A stretch of 13,205 nt of DNA from Clostridia bacterium (GTDB lineage: Bacteria > Bacillota_A > Clostridia > Oscillospirales > CAG-272). Positions 7,321-13,205 of the stretch are shown here, piece after piece. The position numbers were made by a program, and so were the translations under genes. The notes below the pieces were generated by a model. It saw only the letters and a list, made by a program, of their open reading frames with translations. It did no database searches and was not told the DNA's origin. Position 1 is the stretch's first letter; each line of letters begins with the position of its first letter. Where the stretch lies: positions 1 through 13,205 of the forward strand of contig JAGBGV010000353.1 in the NCBI GenBank assembly GCA_017935805.1. The letters run 5' to 3'.

Positions 7321-8883
7321 TTATTTGCCGATAAGACCTTCACAAGATATGCCATATTTGTTCGCGATATTCTTTGCGTAACTCTTTCCGTCAGGAGAAC
7401 GTCGATTGATTTTGTAAGTACATTCCATTGTTCCCTCAGCCACTTCAGCAACCAGATGATCTATCTTAGATTTCGAGTTTTCGTCAGAATTTATACCCTC
7501 CGCATCTTCGGACAAAGCGTGGAAATGAGTGGTGTAGATTCCTCTTGCCCCAATATAACTTATAGCGCGCAAAACCTCCCCCGACAGGGTAACGGATTCA
7601 AGCGGGTCGGTAGACGAGAACAATTCGTCAAGCAAAATCAAAGAATACTCATCAACCTCCGCAAACATACTCTGTATCTTTTTGCATTCCTCAACCAGTC
7701 TGCCGTCTTGATTGATAGAGCGATACCCCGGAAGTTCAATAAATATGCCGCTTACAGGGCTAATTTCAAGCTTACTTGCGGGCACGGGCAGTCCGACTTG
7801 CGCCATAATCTGAATGAGTCCAACAGCGCACATATATACAGATTTACCGCCGTTATTTGCGCCTGTGAGAAGAAAGATGCGACCGTTTTCATCAAATGTT
7901 AAATCGTTTTTTACAACCTCTTTTTTATCCTTTGACAGCGCCATATTAATCGCAAGCACAGGATTATACAAGTTGACGGCACGAAAAGCTTTTTCTTCCA
8001 TTGGTCGATAAACCGGCTTAGATATATTCAACTTCAGCTTTCGCATGTTTGATATTATCTTAGTGCCACTCGCAATAAACTTCATATCGGGTAATGCAGC
8101 AATAAGAAAATCAATATGATCCTTCAAATACTTATCAAGCTCCGGCTCCCACTGCTTTATCTCGCGTTTGAATATCTTATTAAGCGCAGAATACAACGCA
8201 CCGTTTAAGATTTCATAATCCCACTCACCGCATACTCTCTTGGGAGCAACAAGTGGAGCTATTGAAAGAAGAGGATCTCCCTCAATCACATCTGCTCGGA
8301 GTATTCTGTCTATAAGTGCACCCGATTTAACATATCTGTCATTCACCGACAGTATTCCGGACTCATATGGAGCAAACGATGCGTCAAAGTTGAACCCTAT
8401 AGAGATGCTTTTGACATTGCTGATTTTTGAAAGAAGTTTTGCTGTTCCGTCTTTCAGTTTTGCATATTCATCTGAATTCTTTATAAATGATACCTCATTG
8501 AACCACTCTATGTAGTCGCCGGAAGTAAACTTACTATTGTTTTCATCAAAGAAAGCTGCCAATTTGTCAATAACTTCGAAATATAGCTCAAGCTCTTTTA
8601 CGGAATAAAGACCGCGTTCACTATCTGTCACGCTATTCTGCAGTCTGATCATCTCATAGATATGATCAAGCATCTTTATAGCGTCATTCAGCAACTTGTC
8701 AAGACCGTTAATTGAGGCAGTGTCTACAAACATCTTGCTTCTGCGTTCCAAAACTTTTTCGTCAACAGTCAAATAGTCAAGAATATTATATCCGCGATAA
8801 TACAGTATTGTTTCAGCACCAAGTATTTTCAGTATATCCGGAGTGTATTTTACATCATTTGTTTTCTCGACCAAGCTTCTCAT
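7321..8883 (-). CDS. Truncated MutS-like ABC ATPase (no mismatch-recognition or Smr domain)
   Basis: The 520-residue protein carries a MutS-family ATPase domain in its C-terminal 200 residues. Walker A is TGANNGGKS (340-348, versus TGPNMGGKS in MutS), Walker B is LILLDE (415-420), a D-loop-like SSTDP follows at 423-427, and the His switch is TTHFH (451-455). PDGKSYAKNIANKYGIS at 497-513 matches the family's SYGIxVA-type C-terminal helix. Residues 1-320 are mostly helical and correspond to a core/lever region. There is no N-terminal mismatch-binding domain with Phe-x-Glu and no C-terminal Smr nuclease, so it is neither MutS1 nor MutS2. The ATG is preceded by GGGAGG. It lies 13 bases after a small membrane protein gene, in an operon otherwise composed of membrane proteins. 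Function unknown; an ATP-driven clamp acting with the membrane partners is an inference. Confidence 0.85.
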   Translation of the reverse strand: MRSLVEKTNDVKYTPDILKILGAETILYYRGYNILDYLTVDEKVLERRSKMFVDTASINGLDKLLNDAIKMLDHIYEMIRLQNSVTDSERGLYSVKELELYFEVIDKLAAFFDENNSKFTSGDYIEWFNEVSFIKNSDEYAKLKDGTAKLLSKISNVKSISIGFNFDASFAPYESGILSVNDRYVKSGALIDRILRADVIEGDPLLSIAPLVAPKRVCGEWDYEILNGALYSALNKIFKREIKQWEPELDKYLKDHIDFLIAALPDMKFIASGTKIISNMRKLKLNISKPVYRPMEEKAFRAVNLYNPVLAINMALSKDKKEVVKNDLTFDENGRIFLLTGANNGGKSVYMCAVGLIQIMAQVGLPVPASKLEISPVSGIFIELPGYRSINQDGRLVEECKKIQSMFAEVDEYSLILLDELFSSTDPLESVTLSGEVLRAISYIGARGIYTTHFHALSEDAEGINSDENSKSKIDHLVAEVAEGTMECTYKINRRSPDGKSYAKNIANKYGISCEGLIGK

Positions 8884-8896
8884 AGGTTACCTCCCG

Positions 8897-9202
8897 TTAA
8901 ATGAAGTTGTTGATTAAAAGAAATGTTAGCACACCAATAGAAAACTGTGTCCCCGCTATTATTATAAAAACGATTCTTGAATAATAGCATTTCCAGAAAT
9001 TATAGACGAACACCGTCCATGCAACACCGCCAATAAAAGCAAATATGCTCCAGATAATATATGCACCCTTAAAGAAAAAGCCCGCAAACCACCATATAAA
9101 GCCGAGAAACAGCATATATACGACAAGCCGCAGGCGTGGAATCTGAATATGCTGCTCACCCCTCGGAGCAATAATTTCCATCATTTGCTCAAAAGTTTTC
9201 AT
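8897..9202 (-). CDS. Small membrane protein of the MutS-like operon
   Basis: The 101-residue protein has an amphipathic, charged N-terminus (MKTFEQMMEIIAPRGEQHIQIPRLR) and about three hydrophobic segments (27-44, 48-68, 76-98). No family is recognised. The start is ATG 9202, which overlaps the TGA stop of the 198-aa gene as ATGA; this implies translational coupling. A TTG twelve bases upstream is a possible but less likely start. The stop is 13 bases before the MutS-like start, so the three genes form a tight operon. Confidence 0.78.
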   Translation of the reverse strand: MKTFEQMMEIIAPRGEQHIQIPRLRLVVYMLFLGFIWWFAGFFFKGAYIIWSIFAFIGGVAWTVFVYNFWKCYYSRIVFIIIAGTQFSIGVLTFLLINNFI

Positions 9203-9795
9203 AAATCCCACCAAGTCATTTCTTTTTCTTCGGTATATCCTTTTGTTAAATACTTCGGGCGGTTTCTATTCCATATAAGAATAACTATTAATACCAGGAT
9301 ATAGTAAAACACCATAAACATCGGTATTGATACAACATGCCCGCCCGGACTCATTGTAACCTTACCGAGTATTCTTCTTTCCATACCGCCGCCGAACACG
9401 AATGATGCAGGAATATAGCAGATGCAATAGTACAGAAGGTCACTTTTCATATGCTTTTTGCAGTAGTACGAGGCTTCCTTAAAGAGAGAAAAATGTTCTT
9501 TGGAATGAAGCTGAACATCGTATTTTCTCTCAGTATCGCGGTGAAGATACATAACGGCGAATATTGCGTAAAACACAACAACATAGCAAATATTCATTGC
9601 GGTAAATACCGGCATATATGAGTCTGCCACAACATAGTTTTCTCCGAAAAGCCATATGAGAATATCAGTAGCCAACGGCATTGCAAAAACGGTTGGAATA
9701 TACCCAACGGCAAATGCGACTATCTGAGCGAGGATATATGCCGTTATGAACTCTCCGAAATTGGAAAAGGATATTTTGCTTTTTTGCTTTTTCAA
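9199..9795 (-). CDS. First gene of the MutS-like operon: four-helix membrane protein
   Basis: The 198-residue protein has about four hydrophobic segments, near 15-40, 62-86, 118-138 and 155-175. A polar segment rich in His, Lys and Asp (LHRDTERKYDVQLHSKEH) lies between the two halves. The C-terminus is charged and ends MTWWDL. No family is recognised. The start codon is TTG at 9793-9795, justified by GAGGAGG seven to eight bases upstream and by the absence of an alternative in-frame start nearby. Its stop overlaps the next gene's ATG. It is the promoter-proximal gene of the operon, divergent from the XRE-TPR gene. Confidence 0.78.
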   Translation of the reverse strand: MKKQKSKISFSNFGEFITAYILAQIVAFAVGYIPTVFAMPLATDILIWLFGENYVVADSYMPVFTAMNICYVVVFYAIFAVMYLHRDTERKYDVQLHSKEHFSLFKEASYYCKKHMKSDLLYYCICYIPASFVFGGGMERRILGKVTMSPGGHVVSIPMFMVFYYILVLIVILIWNRNRPKYLTKGYTEEKEMTWWDL

Positions 9796-9818
9796 GTCGC
9801 CACCTCCTCACTGTATTT

Positions 9819-9847
9819 ATTATATACCATCTGCAAAGATCAGTCTA
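9819..9847 (-). promoter_or_regulatory. Promoter of the membrane/MutS-like operon
   Basis: On the minus strand TAGACT (9842-9847, four of six consensus) and TATAAT (9819-9824) are separated by 17 bases. The predicted leader is only about 17 bases and consists mainly of the ribosome site. Confidence 0.65.
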
Positions 9848-9865
9848 TATTCAAAAAAGCGACTA

Positions 9866-9883
9866 AAACTAACCAAATAGTTT
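9866..9883. promoter_or_regulatory. Probable XRE operator in the divergent promoter region
   Basis: A perfect inverted repeat, AAACTA-ACCAAA-TAGTTT, with imperfect extension to CT...AG on each side. It lies between the -35 regions of the two divergent promoters, where one bound dimer could affect both. Its size and placement fit a Cro/C1-type site. The adjacent XRE-TPR protein is the obvious candidate ligand (inference). Confidence 0.65.
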
Positions 9884-9914
9884 AGCCAAAGAGAGTGCTT
9901 TTTTGCAAAATATA

Positions 9915-9923
9915 TGTTATAAT
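9915..9923 (+). promoter_or_regulatory. Extended -10 promoter of the XRE-TPR gene
   Basis: TGTTATAAT (9915-9923) is a perfect -10 hexamer with the TGn extension. No good -35 is present at 17 bases (GTGCTT), which the extension could compensate for. The start site is near 9930; the leader is about 22 bases and holds GTAGGAGG. Confidence 0.65.
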
Positions 9924-9951
9924 TAATAATAACTCTTGTAGGAGGAAACCT

Positions 9952-11100
9952 ATGACCATCGGAAAACGCATCAAGGAGCTGCGCCATAAAAACGGCGTTA
10001 CACAAGATAAGTTAGCAGAGTATCTTGGCGTAACATATCAGGCAGTATCAAAATGGGAACGTGACGTAACTTCCCCTGACGTGACTATGCTCGTTCCTAT
10101 CGCTACATTCTTTGGCATTGATCTAAACGAGTTGTTTGATTTTGACGGTACCCGCGAGCAGACGGACGTAGAAGCATACATAAGAGAAAGTAATTCATAC
10201 CCCGGCGAGGATAATCTGCGAAACGTTCTTGCAGTATGGAGACGCGCCGCCGCTAAATATCCGCGCAACTTCACCTGCCTCAGTAAGCTTGCCTGGGCAG
10301 TCTATATAAATGCGCTGTACTCAGATCCCGCCTTCGGAGGTGCAACTGATGCAACATTTGAAGAAGCGGAAACTATATGCAAACGGATAATAGATGACTG
10401 TACCGACGACCGCATAAGAACCTTTGCACTGTCAACTATGGTCAAAATATATTCGGAGCCATCATCCCCTCTTTGCAATGAAGCTGAAGCTTTGAGAATA
10501 GCTGATATCCTTCCGGGAATACAAAACACCAGCCAGTATTTACGTCGATATGCCCTGCGCAACAATTATGAGAAGAGAGAGATTGAGCGGCGCAAATGCA
10601 CGGTCATGTTTATGCATTATCTGATTGAAAATCTGTCTCTTTGGGGGTACGGAGATGCACAAACACAAATTTGCTCAATCGATGCAGTTATAGCCTTGAT
10701 AAAAGCGATACTGTCTGATGGGAATTATTTGAATTTCAATGATTATATGGCAGGCGCACATATTAACCGCGCAGTTTTGCTTGTTAAACTCGGTAAGCTT
10801 GACGAAGCTATGGATGACTTGCATGAGGCAAGACGTTGGTCAAAAGAATACGAGAAGTTACCCGAGGGCAAGCTGACTCATTCATCTCCTCTTGTGAAGG
10901 GTGTGGAGATCAACTTTGTTCATCCCCGAAGCAACGCAACTCCTGCCGAGTTCATTCTCCGTGACCTTGAAAGAGATTGCTTCTCTCCACTGTTTAAGCG
11001 AGATGACTACAAAACTCTTATCGGCGAGATCAGACAAGAGGTGGGAAAAGAACATGCAAGTGAAGAATGCTATAGGGATACTCCAAGGGTATATAAATAA
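9952..11100 (+). CDS. XRE-family regulator with TPR-like helical body
   Basis: The 382-residue protein starts with a Cro/C1 helix-turn-helix, about residues 4-60 (IGKRIKELRHKNGVTQDKLAEYLGVTYQAVSKWE), ending with the common GIDLNELF. The remainder is all-helical with TPR-like repeats, clearest near 90-130 (LRNVLAVWRRAAAKYPRNF) and 270-300 (AHINRAVLLVKLGKLDEAMDDLHEARR). This layout is common in Clostridia regulators that sense a peptide or protein ligand. I chose ATG 9952 because AGGAGG sits seven bases upstream; the longer in-frame extension overlaps the promoter. It is divergent from the MutS-like operon and shares a palindromic operator with it, so it likely controls both that operon and itself. 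Confidence 0.85.
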   Translation: MTIGKRIKELRHKNGVTQDKLAEYLGVTYQAVSKWERDVTSPDVTMLVPIATFFGIDLNELFDFDGTREQTDVEAYIRESNSYPGEDNLRNVLAVWRRAAAKYPRNFTCLSKLAWAVYINALYSDPAFGGATDATFEEAETICKRIIDDCTDDRIRTFALSTMVKIYSEPSSPLCNEAEALRIADILPGIQNTSQYLRRYALRNNYEKREIERRKCTVMFMHYLIENLSLWGYGDAQTQICSIDAVIALIKAILSDGNYLNFNDYMAGAHINRAVLLVKLGKLDEAMDDLHEARRWSKEYEKLPEGKLTHSSPLVKGVEINFVHPRSNATPAEFILRDLERDCFSPLFKRDDYKTLIGEIRQEVGKEHASEECYRDTPRVYK

Positions 11101-11132
11101 AAAACGCACCTTCTCTCAGGAAGATGCGTTTT
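11095..11132. terminator. Bidirectional terminator between the XRE-TPR gene and rny
   Basis: AAAACGCA (11101-11108) pairs with TGCGTTTT (11125-11132), plus an inner CTTC/GAAG stem across one mismatch. It starts right after the XRE-TPR stop. On the minus strand the T-tail is stronger (TTTTTTATTTA), so it also ends rny transcription. Confidence 0.88.
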
Positions 11133-11133
11133 C

Positions 11134-11167
11134 TCATAGCATTGTCACAAATTCAGCGTATTAATAT
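11134..11167. repeat. Direct repeat, right copy (beside terminator)
   Basis: TCATAGCATTGTCACAAAT (11134-11152), then TCAGCGT, A, TTAATAT. It matches the left copy at 6669-6705 in order, orientation and position relative to a terminator. On the minus strand it lies in the 3' UTR of rny, just before the terminator. The remainder of the gap to rny (11168-11231) shows only a short GCC-GCAA-GGC hairpin. Confidence 0.85.
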
Positions 11168-11231
11168 CTTATCAAATATGTTATTTGGTTTATATTAAGC
11201 CGCAAGGCATTGTTTTCTCTGTAACTCTATG

Positions 11232-12776
11232 TTATTTTGCGTAGTCGATTGCTCGGCTCTCGCGAATGATGTGGACTTTGATCTGTCCGGGGTATTCGAG
11301 GTCGTTTTCGATCTTCTTAACGATATCTCGTGCGATGATAGTCATCTGGTCATCATCAACAACATCGGGCTTAACCATGATTCTGATCTCACGTCCCGCC
11401 TGAATAGCGTAGGACTTTTCAACGCCGTCAAATTCGTTTGCGATCTCTTCAAGCTTGGTAAGTCTCTTGATGTAGTTTTCCAGATTTTCACGTCTTGCAC
11501 CGGGACGGGCTGCGGAAATTGCGTCTGCCGCCTGGACAATAAGAGCTGTGATGGACTGTGCTTCCACGTCGCCGTGGTGAGCTTCTATTGCGTTAATAAC
11601 TTCCTTGGATTCTTTATACTTGCGTGCAACCTCAACACCGAGCTGAACGTGTGAGCCTTCAACTTCCTGTGTGAGTGATTTACCAACGTCATGGAGAAGA
11701 CCTGCGCGCTTTGCGAGAGTGCTGTCTACGCCCATTTCGTCTGCGATGATACCGGCGAGAAGTGCAACCTCAATGGAGTGAGCAAGCACGTTCTGTCCGT
11801 TGCTGGTTCTGTACTTGAGTCTGCCGAGGAGCTTGACCATTTCGGGGTTGATACCGTGGATACCAACATCGTATGTTGCTCTCTCACCCGCCTGCTTGAT
11901 AGTTGTTTCAACTTCGCGGCGTGCCTTTTCAACAGTTTCTTCAATTCTTGTGGGGTGGATTCGTCCGTCGCTGATGAGCTTTTCAAGCGCAAGTCTTGCA
12001 ACCTCGCGGCGAACAGGGTCAAAGCTGGATACTGTAATTGCTTCAGGTGTATCGTCAATGATAAGGTCAACACCGGTGAGAGTCTCAATAGTTCTGATAT
12101 TGCGTCCCTCGCGTCCGATGATCCTACCCTTCATTTCCTCGCTGGGAAGAGGAACAACGGAAACGGTGATCTCAGATACATGGTCTGCGGCACATCTCTG
12201 TACTGCAAGTGCGATGATCTCGCGTGCCTTTTCGTCTGCTTCCTCCTTGAACTGCGCTTCAAGCTCAGTGATCTTCATTGCCTGCTCATGCTTGATCTCA
12301 CTCTCAAGCTTTGCGATAAGAGACTGTCTTGCCTCATCCGCAGTCATGCCGGATATCTTCTGGAGTAATTCGAACTGCTCTGACTTGATCTTCTCGATCT
12401 CAGCTTTCAGCTCGTCAGTTTCCTTAATTTTCTTGTTTAATGTTTCGTCCTTTTTCTCAAGTGCTTCGGTCTTACGGTCAAGTGTTTCTTCCTTTGTCTG
12501 TACACGGCGTTCCTGACGTGTCAGCTCGTTACGTCTTTCCTTGAGTTCAAGCTCGAACTCGTTTTTGGTCTGGAGAATTTCTTCTTTTGCTTCCAGCAGA
12601 GCTTCCTTTTTCTTGGTCTCCGCTGCTTTTATTCCGTCCTCGAGAATTCGTCTTGCCTGCTGTTCAGCGTCACCAATGGTCTTCTCTGCGGACTTTTTGC
12701 GATATATTATTCCGATGGCAATGCCTACTATCAGGCAAGCAACACCGGATATAACAGCTGCTAAAATTGGGCCCAT
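11232..12776 (-). CDS. rny: Ribonuclease Y
   Basis: The 514-residue protein has the full RNase Y architecture. An N-terminal membrane anchor (3-24) is followed by a long charged coiled coil (about 30-190), a KH domain with the GxxG loop IIGREGRN (219-226), and an HD hydrolase domain (His333, LLHDVGK with His362-Asp363, HHGD at 400-403). Rny is the membrane-tethered endonuclease that starts mRNA decay in Bacillus and relatives. Length and motifs are typical. The ATG is preceded by AAAGGAGGTG. It is monocistronic here, with a consensus-like promoter and a bidirectional terminator. Confidence 0.97.
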   Translation of the reverse strand: MGPILAAVISGVACLIVGIAIGIIYRKKSAEKTIGDAEQQARRILEDGIKAAETKKKEALLEAKEEILQTKNEFELELKERRNELTRQERRVQTKEETLDRKTEALEKKDETLNKKIKETDELKAEIEKIKSEQFELLQKISGMTADEARQSLIAKLESEIKHEQAMKITELEAQFKEEADEKAREIIALAVQRCAADHVSEITVSVVPLPSEEMKGRIIGREGRNIRTIETLTGVDLIIDDTPEAITVSSFDPVRREVARLALEKLISDGRIHPTRIEETVEKARREVETTIKQAGERATYDVGIHGINPEMVKLLGRLKYRTSNGQNVLAHSIEVALLAGIIADEMGVDSTLAKRAGLLHDVGKSLTQEVEGSHVQLGVEVARKYKESKEVINAIEAHHGDVEAQSITALIVQAADAISAARPGARRENLENYIKRLTKLEEIANEFDGVEKSYAIQAGREIRIMVKPDVVDDDQMTIIARDIVKKIENDLEYPGQIKVHIIRESRAIDYAK

Positions 12777-12968
12777 ACCGCACCTCCTTTGTGTTGTGGT
12801 ATTGTCTTGATTTGATTGTTATTCGTTTGTGTTTGTGGATTTGCTTATTTGTAAGTTGTCGCAATATTTAAGATTCCGTGGAAGTTAATATGTCAATATC
12901 ATACTGATTCGTTCAGAAAATAAAAACACACTACTTAATATTATAACGCGAATATGCCTCAAAGTCAA
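12777..12968 (-). promoter_or_regulatory. rny promoter and 5' leader
   Basis: On the minus strand TTGACT (12963-12968) and TATAAT (12940-12945) are 17 bases apart. The start near 12933 gives a leader of about 157 bases. Its last 70 bases are A/C-rich and probably unstructured, ending in the ribosome site. No riboswitch or small gene is recognised. Confidence 0.8.
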
Positions 12969-13020
12969 GACAAAATTGCTCTGTATATAGGGATATTGTT
13001 TATTTTTTTGTGAATTTTCC

Positions 13021-13043
13021 TCCACATATTGTGGACTTTCCAC
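13021..13043. repeat. Three overlapping inverted-repeat arms in the rny/tRNA spacer
   Basis: TCCACA (13021-13026), TGTGGA (13030-13035) and TCCAC (13039-13043), each separated by three bases, so that the middle arm can pair with either neighbour. It lies between the divergent rny and tRNA promoters. It could be a protein-binding site. The rest of 12969-13102 shows nothing I can identify. Confidence 0.4.
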
Positions 13044-13102
13044 TCTGAGTCGGGCAATAAACCTCATGCTTGGGAAATCAAAGGTTTTTTGTGCGCACCC
13101 CC

Positions 13103-13131
13103 TTGACAAACGTCCAAAGTAGTGGTATAAT
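13103..13131 (+). promoter_or_regulatory. Consensus sigma-A promoter for the tRNA gene
   Basis: TTGACA (13103-13108) and TATAAT (13126-13131) are a perfect match to consensus with a 17-base spacer. A 5' precursor leader of about 30 bases precedes the tRNA. Confidence 0.9.
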
Positions 13132-13168
13132 AATTAGGCAACAAGAGGAAGCCCCCAGGGGAATAAGT

Positions 13169-13205
13169 GCCGGAGTGGCGGAATTGGCAGACGCCCGGGA
13201 CTTAA
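13169..13205 (+). tRNA. tRNA-Leu (anticodon UAA), 5' part, cut by the window end
   Basis: GCCGGAG acceptor strand, TG, then the D-arm GCGGAATTGGCAGACGC typical of bacterial tRNA-Leu. The anticodon arm begins CGGGA with loop CTTAA, which places UAA at positions 34-36. The variable arm and 3' half lie outside the window. Confidence 0.88.

Noticed and set aside
7263..7451. 62-codon minus-strand frame between the MutS-like and 174-aa genes
   Set aside because: It is mostly out of frame within the MutS-like 3' end, has no ribosome site, and looks like a shadow.
9203..9214. TTG start adding four residues to the 101-aa membrane protein
   Set aside because: ATG 9202 overlaps the upstream stop as ATGA, the usual coupled arrangement.
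11691..12516. Long plus-strand frames of 225 and 238 codons opposite rny
   Set aside because: They are antisense to a conserved gene, with Ser- and Cys-rich composition produced by the coiled-coil and KH codons, and no ribosome site.
13021..13035. DnaA-box-like TCCACA near rny
   Set aside because: Only part of TTATCCACA matches, and there is no cluster of boxes or AT-rich unwinding region, so no origin is called.
1..13205. CRISPR array, insertion sequence or integrase gene
   Set aside because: No regularly spaced repeats, transposase or recombinase motifs were seen on either strand.

Overview
The window looks like chromosome of a low-to-mid GC Firmicute, most likely a gut or rumen Clostridia (Oscillospiraceae/Ruminococcaceae-like). 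The pointers are strong AGGAGG ribosome sites, near-consensus sigma-A promoters with 17-bp spacers, the long Firmicutes form of ribosomal protein S12, RNase Y, and a GH127 arabinofuranosidase typical of plant-fibre degraders. The genus cannot be fixed from the sequence.

Layout. (1) 1-826, minus strand: start of the str operon, with partial rpsG (S7) and complete rpsL (S12), a consensus promoter and a roughly 125-nt structured leader. (2) 827-2514, plus: a divergent FAD-dependent oxidoreductase with a C-terminal Rieske [2Fe-2S] domain (YhfW-like). (3) 2515-3962, plus: an AT-rich NERD-domain membrane protein with its own promoter and terminator. (4) 3942-4742, plus: a membrane-anchored XRE regulator with a C-terminal zinc ribbon; its promoter is embedded in the preceding terminator. 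(5) 4717-6612, minus: a monocistronic GH127 glycosidase. (6) 6668-11167: the accessory module of most interest. (7) 11232-12968, minus: rny (RNase Y). (8) 13103-13205, plus: a consensus promoter and the 5' part of tRNA-Leu(UAA).

The module in (6) has a minus-strand operon encoding two small membrane proteins (198 and 101 aa, ATGA overlap), a shortened MutS-like ABC ATPase (520 aa) and a third membrane protein (174 aa). A divergent XRE regulator with a TPR-like body is transcribed in the opposite direction. A clear AAACTA-N6-TAGTTT inverted repeat lies between the two promoters. The MutS-like protein keeps Walker A, Walker B and the His switch but has no N-terminal mismatch-reading domain and no Smr nuclease, and its partners are membrane proteins, so ordinary mismatch repair is unlikely.

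Two further signals make the module unusual. Its two ends carry near-identical direct repeats of about 34 bp (33 aligned positions match, plus two small gaps), each beside a rho-independent terminator, as if the whole locus were an inserted cassette or two operons ended in the same 3'-UTR element. Just past the 174-aa gene lies an in-frame relic of a second MutS-like C-terminus, which implies that the locus once held another MutS copy or was rearranged there. Functions for the module are inferred; the architecture is read directly from the sequence.
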